64,000 bases of DNA from an uncultured Clostridia bacterium (GTDB lineage Bacteria > Bacillota > Clostridia > Oscillospirales > Ruminococcaceae): assembly GCA_947589185.1 (NCBI GenBank), contig CANQCK010000005.1, positions 48,837-112,836 of the forward strand, given 5' to 3'. Made by a program: the position numbers and the translations under genes. This document shows, in pieces, positions 63,161 through 64,000 of this stretch (position 1 is its first letter; each line of letters opens with the position of its first letter). The notes beneath the pieces are model-generated. The model saw only the letters and a list, made by a program, of their open reading frames with translations. It searched no databases and was not told the origin of the DNA.

Positions 63161-63667
63161 TTATGAACAGAATCTATGACTGCCGATCGTGGTTATAATA
63201 GGTCTTGAGTGCATAAATGCATTTGAAGTTTTCGCCGGATTATAATAGTAAATTGCTCCGCCGCTTGGATCCCAGCCGTTTAAAGCGTCACGGGCGGCAT
63301 TGTATGCAGAGTCTGAAATGGGTTCGTTAAATTGACCATCTACAATTGCGGTAAAGGCTCCTCCTTGATAGATTACTCCTGATAATGTGTCAGGAAATGA
63401 CGGGTGTTTTATGCGGTTTAGAATAACAGAACCAACTGCGACTTGTCCCGTATAAGTTTCACCTCGTGCTTCAGCAGATATGATTCTTGCAAGAAGATAG
63501 ATATTTGATTCGGTTGACGATGGCATAGAACCTGCGGCCAGAGCAGTAGGTACCGCTTCATTATCCGATACCTTTGTAGTAACAGTTCGAGAAATACCGA
63601 ATATTATAGTTACACAAAGTGCAAGTATTGCCATATATGTCACAATAGCTGAAATAGTCTTTTTCAT
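63161..63667 (-). CDS. SleB-like cell-wall hydrolase
   Basis: A 168-residue exported protein: N-terminal membrane or signal helix (YMAILALCVTIIFGISRTV), then the SleB/hydrolase_2 domain: catalytic Glu in ISAEARGE, then TGQVAVGSVILNRIKHPSFP, GGAFTAIVDGQ and YYYNPAKTS. SleB-type enzymes are lytic transglycosylases of spore cortex; short forms like this also occur in vegetative wall. It lacks the peptidoglycan-binding domain of B. subtilis SleB. Its start codon is separated from the ribosome site by a hairpin. Confidence 0.92.
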   Translation of the reverse strand: MKKTISAIVTYMAILALCVTIIFGISRTVTTKVSDNEAVPTALAAGSMPSSTESNIYLLARIISAEARGETYTGQVAVGSVILNRIKHPSFPDTLSGVIYQGGAFTAIVDGQFNEPISDSAYNAARDALNGWDPSGGAIYYYNPAKTSNAFMHSRPIITTIGSHRFCS

Positions 63668-63698
63668 AATTATGCTCCTAACGGAGCATTCCTCCTTT
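63668..63698 (-). promoter_or_regulatory. SleB-like gene leader: hairpin between ribosome site and start codon
   Basis: Minus strand: AAAGGAGG (63691-63698), one base, then ATGCTCC-GTTA-GGAGCAT (63672-63689), four bases, ATG (63667). The hairpin holds a three-codon frame (ATG CTC CGT TAG). Same layout, length and ATGCTC/GAGCAT arms as the pyrG leader. The rest of 63699-63943 is AT-rich with no gene seen. Confidence 0.65.
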
Positions 63699-63943
63699 CA
63701 AGATTTTGTGAGAGTTTGACAATCACAAAATCAACAGTTTAATAAATTTCTTTTACCTAATGAAATACGGTAACAAATATTTACCTTCGTATTTTACCCG
63801 AACAAAAAGATATTATGCAAAACAGTTCGTAATTGAAAAGTTTGTTTTTTTTAGCGATTTCGTATATAATATGACAAAAAACAAAGCGATATATATAGTA
63901 TATTAACAAAGTGACAAAACTAAAAATTTTTTTAAAAAACCCC

Positions 63944-63972
63944 TTGACAAAGAAGAAGTGACGTGATATAAT
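63944..63972 (+). promoter_or_regulatory. Strong promoter reading out of the right edge
   Basis: TTGACA (63944-63949), 17 bases, TATAAT (63967-63972). The transcribed gene lies beyond the window. Confidence 0.8.
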
Positions 63973-64000
63973 AATCAGGCACTCGAAAAACGAGTGGAAC

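Overview
The window looks like chromosome of a low-GC, Gram-positive, probably spore-forming gut clostridium, most like the Ruminococcus/Oscillospiraceae group. The base composition is AT-rich, promoters are near-consensus sigma-A (TTGACA-17-TATAAT), Shine-Dalgarno sites are strong AGGAGG, and the content includes SleB-type hydrolase, BspA-like leucine-rich surface proteins, T-box control of leuA, an L10 leader, a GH95 fucosidase and a DUF5696/YIP1/CUT1 transporter cluster. No phage, insertion sequence, CRISPR array or rRNA gene is visible. The species assignment is inference.

Left part (1-33.8 kb): the 3' part of thrS; then one long operon (1486-14887) with two LolD/MacB-like ATPases (the second ending in an AbrB-like domain), a 985-residue secreted solute-binding protein, two MalF/MalG-type permease pairs, an NHL/TPR membrane protein, a YIP1 protein and a DUF5696 protein. 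A separately promoted GH95 alpha-L-fucosidase follows, which suggests glycan foraging. Next come a small membrane-anchored protein, a MarR-controlled heterodimeric ABC exporter transcribed leftwards, a zinc-ribbon membrane protein, and a peptide-use block (dppABCDF-like transporter, Xaa-Pro peptidase, PepV-like dipeptidase), then prephenate dehydrogenase.

Middle (33.9-49.9 kb): a ROK-type regulator, a PC4/YdbC-like protein, a polysaccharide flippase, a repeat-rich 700-base intergenic region with a remarkable multi-hairpin element, a small membrane protein, a D-2-hydroxyacid dehydrogenase with proB and proA, pyrG, a sulfotransferase-like protein, rplJ-rplL with an L10 leader and attenuator, a DUF5662-like protein, a VanY-like carboxypeptidase, and leuA behind a T-box.

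Right part (49.8-64 kb): tRNA-Pro, tRNA-Thr and tRNA-Tyr, with two tandem 182-base repeats that each end in a copy of the tRNA-Thr 3' end. Next is the most intriguing locus: a LytTR response regulator with two full-length and one soluble GHKL kinase, preceded by a 31-codon open frame carrying an 11-G tract and a strong terminator, and followed by a 1552-residue leucine-rich surface protein. The same pair of 20-base-period direct repeats lies just upstream of a promoter both ahead of the regulatory locus and ahead of the surface-protein gene, so the regulator probably controls both. A second leucine-rich protein, a 41-residue membrane peptide and a SleB-like hydrolase complete the window, which ends at a strong promoter reading out of the right edge.
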